Counted from the first letter of the stretch, positions 47,031 to 56,310 are shown. The stretch: 64,000 nucleotides of DNA from Lachnospiraceae bacterium (GCA_017433725.1 JAFRGQ010000038.1:51891-115890); one strand, 5' to 3'. Numbers and translations are program-made. The notes: generated by a model from the sequence alone, not told the origin.

Positions 47031-48437
47031 TTATTTCCTGCTCCACTTGACGCCATCCTTGGTGTCCATGAGCACAATTCCCATATCCTTAAGCTGATCA
47101 CGAATCTCGTCAGCGCGCTTGAAGTTCCTTGCTTTTCTGGCAGCCTGACGCTCCTCAATGAGAGCTTCAATATCCGCATCGAGCATCTCTTCCTTCTTCA
47201 GCGCAATGATTCCGAGAATATCACACAGTTCGTTCAGTGTGTCAAATGCCGCCTTCGTCACGGCCGATGAACTCTCCTCTGTGATGTTGATATTTGCGAA
47301 GCGAACGAGGTCAAATATTACAGACAAAGCATCTGCAGTATTGGCATCGTCATCCATTTTCTCATCAAATTTGTCCACAAATGCCCTGATCTCAGCGATT
47401 TTCGCCTCATCATCGGAACCTGCGGCATTTTCTGCATTTGCAGCGAGAAGATCATTCAGCCTTGCTGCCGCACGACGAATTCTCTCAAGTGAATTGCCGG
47501 CTGCTTCCATAAGCTCCGCGCTGAAGTTCAGCGGGCTTCTGTAATGTGCACTCAGCATGAAGAGTCTCAGGACCTGAAGATCGTACTTCTCGGAAATATC
47601 GCGGACGGTGAAGAAGTTGCCGAGAGATTTGGACATTTTCTTATTGTCAATATTCAGGAATGCGTTGTGCATCCAGTAATGCGCAAATTCCTTTCCCGAA
47701 GCGCACTCCGACTGTGCGATCTCGTTCTCATGGTGCGGGAAAATAAGATCCTCTCCGCCCGCATGGATGTCGATCTGCTCACCGAGATATCTTTTGGACA
47801 TAACAGAGCACTCGATATGCCAGCCCGGACGGCCGTCGCACCACGGAGACTGCCAGGACGGCTCGCCCTCTTTCTTGGGTTTCCAGAGTACGAAATCGAG
47901 CGGATCTTCCTTCTCATCTTCTCCGGAGACCTTCAAATCGCGGAAACCGGAGCGGAGATCATCGAGATTCTTGCCCGAAAGCTTGCCGTATCCGCCGAAA
48001 CTTCTCGTGCGGAAATAGACCGTGCCGTTCTTCGGATACGCGTGCCCGCTGTGGATAAGCGTATCGATCATGTCAATCATATACGGGATTTCTTCCGTAG
48101 CCTTCGGATGAATCGTCGCCGGTCGGACATTCATGCCTTCCATATCCTTCTTGCACTCTGCGATATATCGCTCGGAGATGACTGATGAATCAACACCTTC
48201 CTCATTGGCGGCTTTGATGATCTTGTCATCGACATCCGTGAAGTTGGAGACATAATTGACTTCATACCCCTTGTGCTCAAGGTATCTGCGTACTGTGTCA
48301 AAGACGATCATAGGCCTTGCGTTGCCGATATGAATCAGGTTGTAAACTGTCGGTCCGCATACATACATGCTGACCTTTCCTGGTACAAGCGGAACGAATT
48401 CCTCTTTGTGCATTGTGAGTGTATTGAAAATTTTCAT
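47031..48437 (-). CDS. cysS: Cysteinyl-tRNA synthetase
   Basis: Charges tRNA-Cys. The 468-aa class I enzyme has CGPTVYNLIHIGNARPMIVFD (HIGN form of HIGH, with the first zinc Cys), further zinc ligands around WHIECSVMS and HHENEIAQSE, and KMSKSLGNF as KMSKS. Residues about 375-390 carry a mild insertion. ATG at 48437 follows AAAGGAG; the downstream order cysS-mrnC-rlmB-sigH is conserved. No T-box is seen upstream. Confidence 0.97.
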   Translation of the reverse strand: MKIFNTLTMHKEEFVPLVPGKVSMYVCGPTVYNLIHIGNARPMIVFDTVRRYLEHKGYEVNYVSNFTDVDDKIIKAANEEGVDSSVISERYIAECKKDMEGMNVRPATIHPKATEEIPYMIDMIDTLIHSGHAYPKNGTVYFRTRSFGGYGKLSGKNLDDLRSGFRDLKVSGEDEKEDPLDFVLWKPKKEGEPSWQSPWCDGRPGWHIECSVMSKRYLGEQIDIHAGGEDLIFPHHENEIAQSECASGKEFAHYWMHNAFLNIDNKKMSKSLGNFFTVRDISEKYDLQVLRLFMLSAHYRSPLNFSAELMEAAGNSLERIRRAAARLNDLLAANAENAAGSDDEAKIAEIRAFVDKFDEKMDDDANTADALSVIFDLVRFANINITEESSSAVTKAAFDTLNELCDILGIIALKKEEMLDADIEALIEERQAARKARNFKRADEIRDQLKDMGIVLMDTKDGVKWSRK

Positions 48438-48644
48438 AGCCTCTCCTTTTATCCTTCGCTGTGCGTGACCTGCGATGCAGGAGCAATGCTGCATTCCTGC
48501 TATGCATATGCTTCACCTGGTGCCGCATGGCTGTTTTGCTTATTGTTGATAATTCACTTTCTTTTCTGCTTCTTCAGGATTACAACTAATCTTGTCTTGC
48601 TTCAAAAACTCCTTGTATTAGGCTGCCTCAGGAAGAATATGTTG

Positions 48645-49445
48645 TCAGATGTAATCCGCAAATATACAATCCTGCACTTCCTCGTACTCCCTCTCCTCCG
48701 GTTTGATCTCGTAAGTGTGTTTTTCCTTCAGATGCGGAGCCTCACATAATCTTTCTTCCGGGATATCCGTCCCGTCAGATTTCTCCAACCGAAGCATGCG
48801 GACTTCCTCCTCAATCGAGATCATACGGTTGATGAGCTCGTTGTTGACCCTCTGCAGAACCTTCATATCCTGAAGAATCGGGTCAGGCAGGTTCGTCTGA
48901 TCGATTGTCTCGCGCGGCACGACCTTGTTCTTCATGCGCACAACGCGACCCGGTACGCCGACAACCGTGCAGTTCGGCGGTACATCCTTGAGAACGACAG
49001 AGCCGGCTCCGATCTTAGAGTTCGCACCGATTCGAATGGAACCAAGGACTTTCGCACCTGCCGAAACCATTACACCGTCTTCGAGCGTCGGATGGCGCTT
49101 GCCCTGCTCCTTGCCGGTACCACCGAGTGTGACCCCCTGATAGAGTGTTACGTTATCACCGATTTCACAGGTCTCACCGATGACAACTCCGGTCCCGTGA
49201 TCGATAAAGAATCCCTTTCCGATCGTCGCTCCCGGGTGAATCTCAATTCCTGTTTTTCTGGCGGCTCTCTGAGAAATCAGACGTGCCTCGAAATACTTTC
49301 CTTCATTCCAAAGTTTATGGGCTTTCCGATGCGCCCTCATCACGTGATAACAGGGGTACAAAAGCACATCCCAGTACGTACGGATGGCAGGATCGCGTTC
49401 TTTATAAACTTCATAGGTCTCTTTGAGATCTTCAAGCCATGTCAT
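48645..49445 (-). CDS. cysE: Serine O-acetyltransferase
   Basis: First step of cysteine synthesis: acetyl-CoA plus serine to O-acetylserine. The N-terminal helical part ([18 protein letters not shown]) is followed by a left-handed beta-helix with [33 protein letters not shown] and [20 protein letters not shown]. At 266 aa it is longer than the ~220-aa Bacillus protein: after about residue 185 there is a 75-residue tail with predicted coiled-coil ([20 protein letters not shown]). GGGGGG lies eight bases before ATG. Confidence 0.95.
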   Translation of the reverse strand: MTWLEDLKETYEVYKERDPAIRTYWDVLLYPCYHVMRAHRKAHKLWNEGKYFEARLISQRAARKTGIEIHPGATIGKGFFIDHGTGVVIGETCEIGDNVTLYQGVTLGGTGKEQGKRHPTLEDGVMVSAGAKVLGSIRIGANSKIGAGSVVLKDVPPNCTVVGVPGRVVRMKNKVVPRETIDQTNLPDPILQDMKVLQRVNNELINRMISIEEEVRMLRLEKSDGTDIPEERLCEAPHLKEKHTYEIKPEEREYEEVQDCIFADYI

Positions 49446-49509
49446 TTTAAATCCCCCCTGTTTCTGTAGATTGTGAGCATCCTTTAATTGAAAGGAAACT
49501 TTCTAAATC

Positions 49510-49537
49510 AGTCTAACAGAACTCAGGTTTTTGTCAA
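49510..49537 (-). promoter_or_regulatory. Promoter of cysE
   Basis: TTGACA (49532-49537), 16-base spacer, TAGACT (49510-49515) on the minus strand, about 65 bases before the start codon. Confidence 0.65.
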
Positions 49538-49686
49538 GGTATTAGGGCCATTGCCTTGGGTAACAATTCTGTAGCTATCAATTCTGTACGCTCACAATCG
49601 TTTTCGCATGAAACTGCCCTCACCAAGGTCTCGTGTCGCTTATTGCAGAGGATTCCGGACAGCCGGAAAGACAGGACGGATTATAT

Positions 49687-49944
49687 TTACGGAAGTGTTT
49701 GCGTATTCTTGCTTTACTTCCGTAATTTCAGCAGGGATCCTTCTGGAAGTCAAGGTCGATTTACGGAAGTGTTTGCGCATTCTTGCTTTACTCCGTAATT
49801 TCGACAGGATTCTTCCGGAAGTCATTGCTGATTTACGGAAGTATATGTCCATTCCTGCTCTACTTCCGTAATTTCGACTGGATTCTTCCGGAAGTCATTG
49901 CTGATTTACGGAAGTGTTTACAAGAATGCCGGCTACTTCGGTAA
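49687..49944. repeat. Hairpin array 1: four units at ~73-bp spacing
   Basis: Units start at 49687, 49761, 49833 and 49906. Each is 38-39 bp: TTACGGAAGT, a ~18-base loop containing ATTCTTGC, then ACTTCCGTAA. Linkers of ~34 bp are themselves alike (TTTCGAC-GGATTCTTCCGGAAGTC). The fourth unit differs: its loop is CAAGAATGCCGGC, the reverse-complement orientation, and its right arm is ACTTCGGTAA as in array 2. Lies between cysE and the 161-aa gene; no coding potential. Confidence 0.9.
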
Positions 49945-49974
49945 TTCCGAGCAGCTGGCATTCAAAGCAACTCA

Positions 49975-50460
49975 TTATTTAAAAATAAACATCATAAGTC
50001 CGGCTAAAACCGCCGCGATAATCGGATTCCCGACAATGACAGTCAGCCACTTAATAATCAGGGTCTTCTTCGGTATATAAGGTTTCAGATCCTCTGTTCC
50101 CGGTATTGTCCATGCCTTGGTATGTCCCACCCAGTACGCATCAATAAAGAACCTGTCAAACAATCCTTCCGCCATCGCCATGGCATAAATCTGAAGGAAC
50201 GGAGTCATAAACCCTCTGGCCCCATTTATACCGTAGACCGCCCATAGTACAAACCCTATCAGGACAACCATTGTGACAATCTTGAACCACTTTGCATTGC
50301 GAGCGATCTCCTGCTCTGTTATCAGCCCCATCCGGACCACACGTTCCTGAACATCCTTCTCATACAGAAATACTCCGTTGTGTGCCCCGTTAGCGATAAC
50401 GACAACGCATGGAACAAGAAGAATAAAACAGCAAACAATACATTCCAGTATTAAAATCAT
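49975..50460 (-). CDS. Membrane protein of unknown function in the ispF-cysE interval
   Basis: A 161-aa protein with about four hydrophobic segments (near 1-24, 57-77, 83-98 and 138-160). I do not recognise the family. Between the third and fourth spans is a distinctive polar stretch, DAYWVGHTKAWTIPGTEDLK, with His, Trp and acidic residues that could form a functional site. GGAGACGG precedes ATG. It lies between ispF and cysE, on the same strand, where Bacillus has gltX. Real gene status rests on the strong ribosome binding site, the membrane topology and strand agreement. Confidence 0.75.
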   Translation of the reverse strand: MILILECIVCCFILLVPCVVVIANGAHNGVFLYEKDVQERVVRMGLITEQEIARNAKWFKIVTMVVLIGFVLWAVYGINGARGFMTPFLQIYAMAMAEGLFDRFFIDAYWVGHTKAWTIPGTEDLKPYIPKKTLIIKWLTVIVGNPIIAAVLAGLMMFIFK

Positions 50461-50551
50461 CTTCCGTCTCCTTGATTCCGCTCTCGGAAAGCCAAGCCAA
50501 TACCACAGACCACTTCTTCCAAGATTCCAACCGCATCAGACCTCACAGGCA

Positions 50552-51031
50552 TCATTCTTTTGTCTCTATGCAGCACACTGCCTGAGCCGAAATCCCAAGC
50601 TTCTGGCCTGTGAACCCGAGCTTCTCCTCCGTCGTCGCCTTTACGTTCACACGATTAACCGGGATACCAAGAGTTTCGGCAATATTCATCCTCATCTTGT
50701 CAATATGTGGACGCATCTTGGGTGCCTGCGCGATAATAGTTGCATCAATGTTGCAAATGCTAAAACCGTTCTCATCAAGCATCTCTCCGACGCGCGCCAA
50801 AAGAACCCTCGAATCCGCGCCTCTGTACTCTTCGGCAGTATCCGGAAAGTGCAGACCGATGTCTCCGAGCGCTGCCGCGCCGAGCATAGCGTCCATGATG
50901 GCGTGCAACAATACATCAGCGTCCGAGTGGCCGAGCAACCCGGTTTCGTGGGGGATTTCAACGCCGCCAATGATAAGTTTTCTTCCTTCGACAAGCTTGT
51001 GGACATCATATCCTGTTCCGACTCTATACAT
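50552..51031 (-). CDS. ispF: 2-C-methyl-D-erythritol 2,4-cyclodiphosphate synthase
   Basis: Fifth step of the MEP pathway: cyclises CDP-methylerythritol 2-phosphate with loss of CMP. The 159-aa protein has GTGYDVHKL (metal Asp and His), [29 protein letters not shown] and [12 protein letters not shown], all family hallmarks. GGAGG lies ten bases before ATG. It lies 25 kb from ispD, unlike in Bacillus where they adjoin. Confidence 0.96.
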   Translation of the reverse strand: MYRVGTGYDVHKLVEGRKLIIGGVEIPHETGLLGHSDADVLLHAIMDAMLGAAALGDIGLHFPDTAEEYRGADSRVLLARVGEMLDENGFSICNIDATIIAQAPKMRPHIDKMRMNIAETLGIPVNRVNVKATTEEKLGFTGQKLGISAQAVCCIETKE

Positions 51032-51131
51032 AATCTATCTACCTCCAAAATACAGTGATTCTATCTCTTTTTTCGTCCTGGTATAGTGCCTATCTCTCAT
51101 CTCACGACAAGAACAGCTGTAACCTTGTTAT

Positions 51132-51209
51132 AGTCTCGCTCCTGAGACTTACCATACGATTCGAGCTATAGTCAACTGACATAATTCTAAACCGAATCCC
51201 TGCGCATCC
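51132..51209. repeat. Two-hairpin dispersed element, copy 1
   Basis: AGTCTCGCTC-CTGAGACTT hairpin, then GATTCG ... GTCAACTGAC ... CCGAATCCCTGCGCATCC. It matches the element at 58787-58863 over its whole 78 bases with scattered differences. A small frame across it is not a gene. Lies upstream of ispF. Confidence 0.75.
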
Positions 51210-51440
51210 ACTCTTGTTTATGGATGCGTAACAATGCTCAGGTGACGCTTTTTTGTAACTCAACACAGATCTCGCCCTTATGCTATCCTGTAAGAGATGT
51301 GTCGGGTAGTCTCCACTATCATTGTAACCTATCTTCTGAAAATCATCTACATAAATGCTCGTATTTCCCAAAGCTTCCCGGCTACAATTCCTCTACATGC
51401 CTCTTGCATACAATCGTCCATCCAAATCTAATCTGTGAGT

Positions 51441-51768
51441 TACCGAAGTATAGCCCGGGTTGACGGCTACTTCGGTATTTCCATACTGCCGACCATCATA
51501 CTCTCTCTGCCACTACCGAAGTACATGCAAGAATGCCGGCTACTTCGGTATTTCCGTACTGCCAACCAGCAAACTCTCTCTGCGACTACCGAAGTACATG
51601 CAAGAATGCCGGCTACTTCGGTATTTCCGTGTTACCATTCTATCAAACTCTCTCTACCACTACCGAAGTACATGCAAGAATGCCGGCTACTTCGGTAACT
51701 GCACCTACCCAACCATAAACTCAATAAAAAATACCGAAGTATAAGCATGTTTGCCGTTTACTTCGGTA
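51441..51768. repeat. Hairpin array 2: five units at ~73-bp spacing
   Basis: Units begin at 51441, 51514, 51587, 51661 and 51732. Each is 37 bp: TACCGAAGTA, loop CATGCAAGAATGCCGGC (units 2-4 identical), TACTTCGGTA. Linkers of 34-37 bp resemble each other (TTTCCGTACTGCC then ACTCTCTCTGC). The loop core is the reverse complement of that in array 1. Lies upstream of ispF in a 1.17-kb stretch without genes. Confidence 0.92.
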
Positions 51769-51925
51769 TTTCCAATCAGCCGGCACTCTTCCAGCTGACT
51801 AACTTCCCCATCAAAAGGGGCCGTTTTCTCTCCCAACCCCATAATTCTTCTACCGCTGTCCCATCTCTCGCAACACTAAGGCACAAAGATAATATTCGAT
51901 CGGGAAACATTCGCTGTCCGACCGA

Positions 51926-52012
51926 GAAATTAAAAAAATTGCACTTTGTGTGACCAAGTGTATGCATACGCGACACGCGGGAACACAAAGTGCAGTTATT
52001 TTTTTAATTTCG
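51926..52012. terminator. Bidirectional terminator-like inverted repeat at the end of the ABC operon
   Basis: GAAATTAAAAAAA plus TGCACTTTGTGT on one side and ACACAAAGTGCA plus TTTTTTTAATTTC on the other pair over about 25 bases around a ~32-base loop. A and T tracts flank the GC-richer stem. Confidence 0.75.
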
Positions 52013-52025
52013 CAGGGAAGGACAA

Positions 52026-52196
52026 GAGTTTCCCGATGAATATTATCATATGTGCCGTAGCATTATGATACCTGTCGACAGAAGAGTTTTCCAATAATTA
52101 TCATATGTGCCGCAGCATTATGATACCTGTCGGCAGAAGAGTTTCCCGATGAATATTATCACATGTGCCGCAGCATCATGATGCCTGTCAGCAGAA
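52026..52196. repeat. Three direct repeats of 55-58 bp
   Basis: Copies begin at 52026, 52084 and 52139, each opening GAGTTTCCCGATGAATATTA (copy 2 shorter by three bases) and ending CCTGTC-G-CAGAA. They run to within four bases of the stop codon of the DUF4340 gene. Each holds imperfect palindromes (ATCATATG, ATCATGAT). Confidence 0.88.
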
Positions 52197-52199
52197 GAG

Positions 52200-52730
52200 T
52201 CACTCCTCCTTCGCCTTCAACTCCTCCAACTCCTTCGCAATCGCCGTCTTAAGCGTCGCCATCACCGAATACACCGTCTTCTCATCCCCATCCTTATACA
52301 CGTACAGGGAACTCACCGCATCATTCTCATCCCCGAGCGCCACCTCCGTCGTATTACCCTCGGTATCCGTCACCTCGAGCACATACTCCGGTTCGTCCAA
52401 GCCATACTGAGCCAGATCCGTGACATCCTCAAGCTTCTGATAGACCGTTACGCCCGTCAGCCCCGAGCACACCGTATTCATCGCAGTCTGGTCAAGCTCA
52501 AACTCGCGGTTCCCATCATAAGACCACTGGCCATCAACCCGGTGGAATGATAGCGTCTCGCCGTCCTTCGGCGTCCAGCTGATTACCTGAATTTTGTCCG
52601 CAGTCAACTCGAACAGCGTCTCTTTGGCCTCCGTCTCATCGGCTCTGCCCAATTTGACTGAATAATACGCAAGTATCAGGGCAGCCAATACAAAGACTGC
52701 TACAACAAGCATTACTATCTTCTTTTTCAT
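52200..52730 (-). CDS. DUF4340 protein, last gene of the Gld-like ABC operon
   Basis: A 176-aa protein with one N-terminal membrane span (about 5-25) and an extracytoplasmic DUF4340 domain: VISWTPKDGETLSFHRVDGQ, DLAQYGLDEPEYVLEV and LYVYKDGDEKTVYSV. DUF4340 proteins accompany GldG-like ABC systems; the role is unknown. Its ATG (52730) overlaps the gldG-like stop by one base, with AGGAG six bases upstream inside that gene, so the two are coupled. The C-terminus is a short Lys/Glu coiled stretch. Confidence 0.88.
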   Translation of the reverse strand: MKKKIVMLVVAVFVLAALILAYYSVKLGRADETEAKETLFELTADKIQVISWTPKDGETLSFHRVDGQWSYDGNREFELDQTAMNTVCSGLTGVTVYQKLEDVTDLAQYGLDEPEYVLEVTDTEGNTTEVALGDENDAVSSLYVYKDGDEKTVYSVMATLKTAIAKELEELKAKEE

Positions 52731-54268
52731 CACTTACTCCTGCGTCTCACCGTAATCACAATACCACCGATCAGAACCAGCGCCGGAAGTCCGAACATCA
52801 GCGCGTTGCCAATGAGCGCCGCTGTCCCTTGCGGAACCGTAATGCTCGGCTCCTGCATCGTCTTGGCCGGAATAGATACCGTCACCTCGCGATCCGTCAG
52901 ATATGTGATGGAATCCGAGAACAGCTGCATATTTCCGGAAGGCATCTCGACGTACATCTGCAGCAATGAAGAAAGTGCGTCCGAACTGAACAGGCACGGC
53001 GAGGAGTAATAAAGAATCTTCGTGTGCGCCGTATCTTTCGGCTCTTCCTTTTTCTCCTCGAGTTCCACGTCAGCCTCGCCGTAAGACGATTCACTTAACG
53101 TCTGCTCGATCTTCACGCCGAGCGTGAATTTACCGGATGTATCGCCATCCTCCTTTTCGAGAGTCTGCGTGTCGAGAGCTTTTAAAAATGCCTCCTCGGA
53201 GGTCGTAAGCAGCGGCGTCGCAGTGTGAGTGAGCTCGTCATCATCCGAGCTGATATTAATCGCCTGTGTAAATGCATCCACGATATTCATACCGGCTACC
53301 TTCTCTGTCACATCCGCCGATGCTACATCCGGAAGCAGAATATATGGTGCCTGAGTAAAATGCGCCGTATCCCCCTCAACAACAAATCCCGGGATGCGGC
53401 TCACGCCGTAAGCCTCAAGAATGCTGTCAAAATTCGGCGTCTCATCGGAAGCGACGACTGATACGATCAGGGCTTTACCGCCGTCTGCGAGGTACTTCGT
53501 AACTTTCCCGGCTTCGTCCTTCGTGAAGTCTGTTTCCGGTGCAAATATAATCAGCAGATCACAGTCACCCGGCACATCGCTGCTGAGGAGATTTAGATCC
53601 TTCGTAGCGATACTTGCCTTCTCGAGCATGTCCGTCATATTCGAGCTCAATGCGATCTCATTGTGTCCGGATACTGTATAAGCCGTGCTCGTGTCGCCAC
53701 CCGCAACATATGCGATTGCACTCGTAATCTGTCCCTCACCGTCAAAACTGTACTGATACGTAGAATAGTCCGTCAGGTAAATGGAATAGTTATCAATGAC
53801 TTTGGATTTGTCACCTGATGTAACAATCACGCTGTTCGGAGAGACTGCGGTATCCGAATACTGCTGATAAAATGTGGGATTTACAACGACATCCACCTTC
53901 TTCATCTTGATATGGTCCGACGCAGATACATAAGAATCGAGCAGTGCTTCGATCCGTGTATCCTCTTTTCCCGACTGGATGAGATAATTCAGCGTGACAT
54001 CCTCCGTGAGTCCGGCAAGGACTTCCTTCGTCGTGTCTCCGATCGTGAATATCTTATTGGTAGACATGTCAAATGTCGTCTTATCCGAAGGCAGCGCCCC
54101 TACGATCATATTAATCACCACGATAGCAGCGATTATGATGGCGGCCATGCCTGTGGCAAATGAACCATTTGCAAGACTTCTCTTATCTATCTTTCTTGCG
54201 GCCTTAGGCGCTTTGGACATTTCAGGTCCGGCGTTTTGGGCCTCTTTATTTTTCCTGAACAAATTCAT
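52730..54268 (-). CDS. GldG-like ABC transporter auxiliary protein
   Basis: A 512-aa membrane-anchored protein with spans near 35-60 and 485-505 and a large extracytoplasmic part between, like GldG (ABC_transp_aux): FDMSTNKIFTIGDTTKEVLAG, LLIIFAPETDFTKDEAGKVTKYLADGGK and a late CLFSSDALSSLLQMYVEM region. In Bacteroidetes GldAFG act in gliding; in Clostridia the substrate is unknown. ATG at 54268 has AAGGAGG seven bases upstream. Third gene of ATPase-permease-GldG-DUF4340. Confidence 0.87.
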   Translation of the reverse strand: MNLFRKNKEAQNAGPEMSKAPKAARKIDKRSLANGSFATGMAAIIIAAIVVINMIVGALPSDKTTFDMSTNKIFTIGDTTKEVLAGLTEDVTLNYLIQSGKEDTRIEALLDSYVSASDHIKMKKVDVVVNPTFYQQYSDTAVSPNSVIVTSGDKSKVIDNYSIYLTDYSTYQYSFDGEGQITSAIAYVAGGDTSTAYTVSGHNEIALSSNMTDMLEKASIATKDLNLLSSDVPGDCDLLIIFAPETDFTKDEAGKVTKYLADGGKALIVSVVASDETPNFDSILEAYGVSRIPGFVVEGDTAHFTQAPYILLPDVASADVTEKVAGMNIVDAFTQAINISSDDDELTHTATPLLTTSEEAFLKALDTQTLEKEDGDTSGKFTLGVKIEQTLSESSYGEADVELEEKKEEPKDTAHTKILYYSSPCLFSSDALSSLLQMYVEMPSGNMQLFSDSITYLTDREVTVSIPAKTMQEPSITVPQGTAALIGNALMFGLPALVLIGGIVITVRRRSK

Positions 54269-54280
54269 GACCAACCCTCC

Positions 54281-55144
54281 TTAGTTCCAGCGTCTTCTCT
54301 GAAGTGACGTAAGTGTAAGCACAATACCGATGACCGCTACAGAGACGAAATACAGAAGATCAGCCACTTTGAAACTGCTGTATGCAAATGACTCAAAGTG
54401 CGAGTAAAAATCAAGGCATTTCAGAATCATCTCAGGCTTACCCGAGAACCAGTCCTGTTTCACAAAATATGCAATAAACACCGCTGCCGCGCACACAGCC
54501 GTTGTGCAAATGCCAGCTGTAAAATTGCTGGTCATCACTTCCACAATAGCTCCTGCGATCACCGCCAGTATAACAAACATCACCATGGACGGAAAACTGT
54601 TCGCGCTGACCAGCGTGTAGGTGTTGTGCAGAATCATTGTCAGAAAGACAAACAGCAGACTTCCGATCGCAGCAATGATCTGGTTATCTGTCAGAGAGCT
54701 GATGAACATACCGCAGGCCAGATAAGCACACCCAATCAGGAAGAAAATCAGGATGCTTACATAGTCCACAGCATAGGTCATCTCACCGTACGGGCTGATA
54801 ATGAGCGGAAGTACGCACATCACAAGGCAGGGTATCGCATAGACTGTGATAAGAGCCAGATACTTGCCCATAACGATTTCCAACGGCGATACCGGAGCGG
54901 TAAGAAGCAGCTGGTCAGTCTTCTGACGGCGCTCCTCAGCGAAGGACCTCATGGTCAGAACCGGTACAACAATATAAAAAATCAGATTCGAGTTAAATAC
55001 CGCATAAACCAGACTGGATGCCCCGTTGTGAAGATTGTAATAGCGGAACATATAACCGACGATCAGCAGCATGACCGATATGGCGATCGCCCCGTACATG
55101 GAAGTAAGGCAGCTTTTCACTTCTCTCTTATAAATTGCTATCAT
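54281..55144 (-). CDS. ABC-2 type permease (GldF-like)
   Basis: A 287-aa permease with six membrane spans. It opens IAIYKREVKSCLTSMYGAI and has SFAEERRQKTDQLLLTAPVSPLEIVMGKYLA, the coupling-helix region of ABC-2 export permeases. Starts within the ATPase stop (four-base overlap), showing tight coupling. A C-terminal domain between spans 5 and 6 is short. Exports an unknown compound or acts on the envelope. Confidence 0.92.
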   Translation of the reverse strand: MIAIYKREVKSCLTSMYGAIAISVMLLIVGYMFRYYNLHNGASSLVYAVFNSNLIFYIVVPVLTMRSFAEERRQKTDQLLLTAPVSPLEIVMGKYLALITVYAIPCLVMCVLPLIISPYGEMTYAVDYVSILIFFLIGCAYLACGMFISSLTDNQIIAAIGSLLFVFLTMILHNTYTLVSANSFPSMVMFVILAVIAGAIVEVMTSNFTAGICTTAVCAAAVFIAYFVKQDWFSGKPEMILKCLDFYSHFESFAYSSFKVADLLYFVSVAVIGIVLTLTSLQRRRWN

Positions 55145-56310
55145 ACTTCCTCACCTGCTTTCTCTGTACTGTCTCCGGAAACGTCACCTTTTTTATCAGA
55201 ATCATCTTTATTCACCCCGGATACATCTTCGGTTTCTGATTCATCCACGTCAGCGTCCGAATCATCATTATCCGCCCGGGACTCGTCCCCTTCTGCATCC
55301 AAAGCAGCTATACGCGATACGGATTCTTCCTCATCAGTTTCCGAATCATCCTCATCCGCCTCGGAATAATCCACATCTCCCTCGTTCTCTGTGAGTTCCA
55401 GGAAGATATCCTCAAGGCTCGCCTTCTTCACATCGACAGAGTAATACGGACACCCTGCCTTCGCCAGAGCCGTAACGATCTCCTTGCGAGGATCGCCTTC
55501 GCCCTCGTAATCAATCGTGGCTGAGAGAAGACCATCCGAACCCTCGGAAATATTGACTTTACCCTCACCTGCAAATGCCGTCAGCACACTCTCAAGCGTC
55601 TCCGCATCAGCCGGTGACGAGATAATGATCTGCGTTCCCTGTCCCTGTCCTGCTGCGAGGTTCTCGGGAGTGTCGAGAGCGACAAGGCGGCCATTTGAAA
55701 TAATCATGACCGTATCGCATATCTCACTGACCTCAGCCAGAATGTGGGAACTCAGGATGACCGTATGTTTCTTGCCGAGTTCCTTGATCAGCTCGCGGAT
55801 CTCTATGATCTGCTTCGGATCGAGACCTACCGTCGGCTCATCGAGAATCAAAGTCTCCGGATTGCTGACCAGTGCCTGTGCGAATCCGACTCTCTGCTTA
55901 TATCCTTTGGACAGGTTTTTGATCAGTCTGTCCGCCACATCCGTAATATTCAGCTCATCCATGACCCGGGCGACCTGTGCCTTGCGGTCCTTGCGCGGAA
56001 CTTTCTTTAACTCCGCTGCAAATATCAGGTACTCCCTCACCGTCATATCCGGATAAAGCGGCGGAATTTCCGGCAAATACCCGATTGTGCGCTTTGCCTT
56101 CTCCGGCTCATCGAGAATATTGTAGCCGTTTATGATAACCTCTCCTTCAGTCGGAGCGAGGTATCCGGTCATTATGTTCATCGTAGTGGATTTGCCTGCT
56201 CCGTTCGGTCCGAGGAAACCGTACACGGAACCCTCATCGACCGTAAAGCTGAGGTCGTCAACGGCGAGATGATCACCGTACTGTTTTGTGAGATTCTTTA
56301 CTTCAATCAA
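55141..56310 (-). CDS. ABC transporter ATPase (GldA-like) with long acidic tail
   Basis: A 389-aa ATPase. Residues 1-220 are the nucleotide-binding domain: GPNGAGKSTT, signature LSKGYKQRVGFAQAL, LILDEPTVGLDP. About 225-305 is the accessory C-terminal domain of this subfamily. From about 306 to the end, some 80 residues are almost all Asp, Glu, Ser, Gly and Val, unlike homologues of ~310 aa. The start is TTG at 56310 with GGGAGG six bases upstream. First gene of the operon; the 460-base gap before it has only degenerate repeats. Confidence 0.92.
   Translation of the reverse strand: MIEVKNLTKQYGDHLAVDDLSFTVDEGSVYGFLGPNGAGKSTTMNIMTGYLAPTEGEVIINGYNILDEPEKAKRTIGYLPEIPPLYPDMTVREYLIFAAELKKVPRKDRKAQVARVMDELNITDVADRLIKNLSKGYKQRVGFAQALVSNPETLILDEPTVGLDPKQIIEIRELIKELGKKHTVILSSHILAEVSEICDTVMIISNGRLVALDTPENLAAGQGQGTQIIISSPADAETLESVLTAFAGEGKVNISEGSDGLLSATIDYEGEGDPRKEIVTALAKAGCPYYSVDVKKASLEDIFLELTENEGDVDYSEADEDDSETDEEESVSRIAALDAEGDESRADNDDSDADVDESETEDVSGVNKDDSDKKGDVSGDSTEKAGEEV

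Noticed and set aside
48438-48644. T-box leader before cysS
   Set aside because: No T-box antiterminator sequence (GGGTGG-type) and no terminator hairpin seen here or before cysE.
51102-51371. Small gene of 89 codons
   Set aside because: It is built across the two-hairpin element; the similar frame at 58744-58992 shares only the repeat-derived GCAGIRF. No ribosome binding site.
51441-51768. CRISPR array (37-bp repeats with ~36-bp spacers)
   Set aside because: The spacing fits, but the spacers are alike, each repeat is itself a perfect hairpin over its full ends, and no cas genes are present. It is a ~73-bp tandem repeat.
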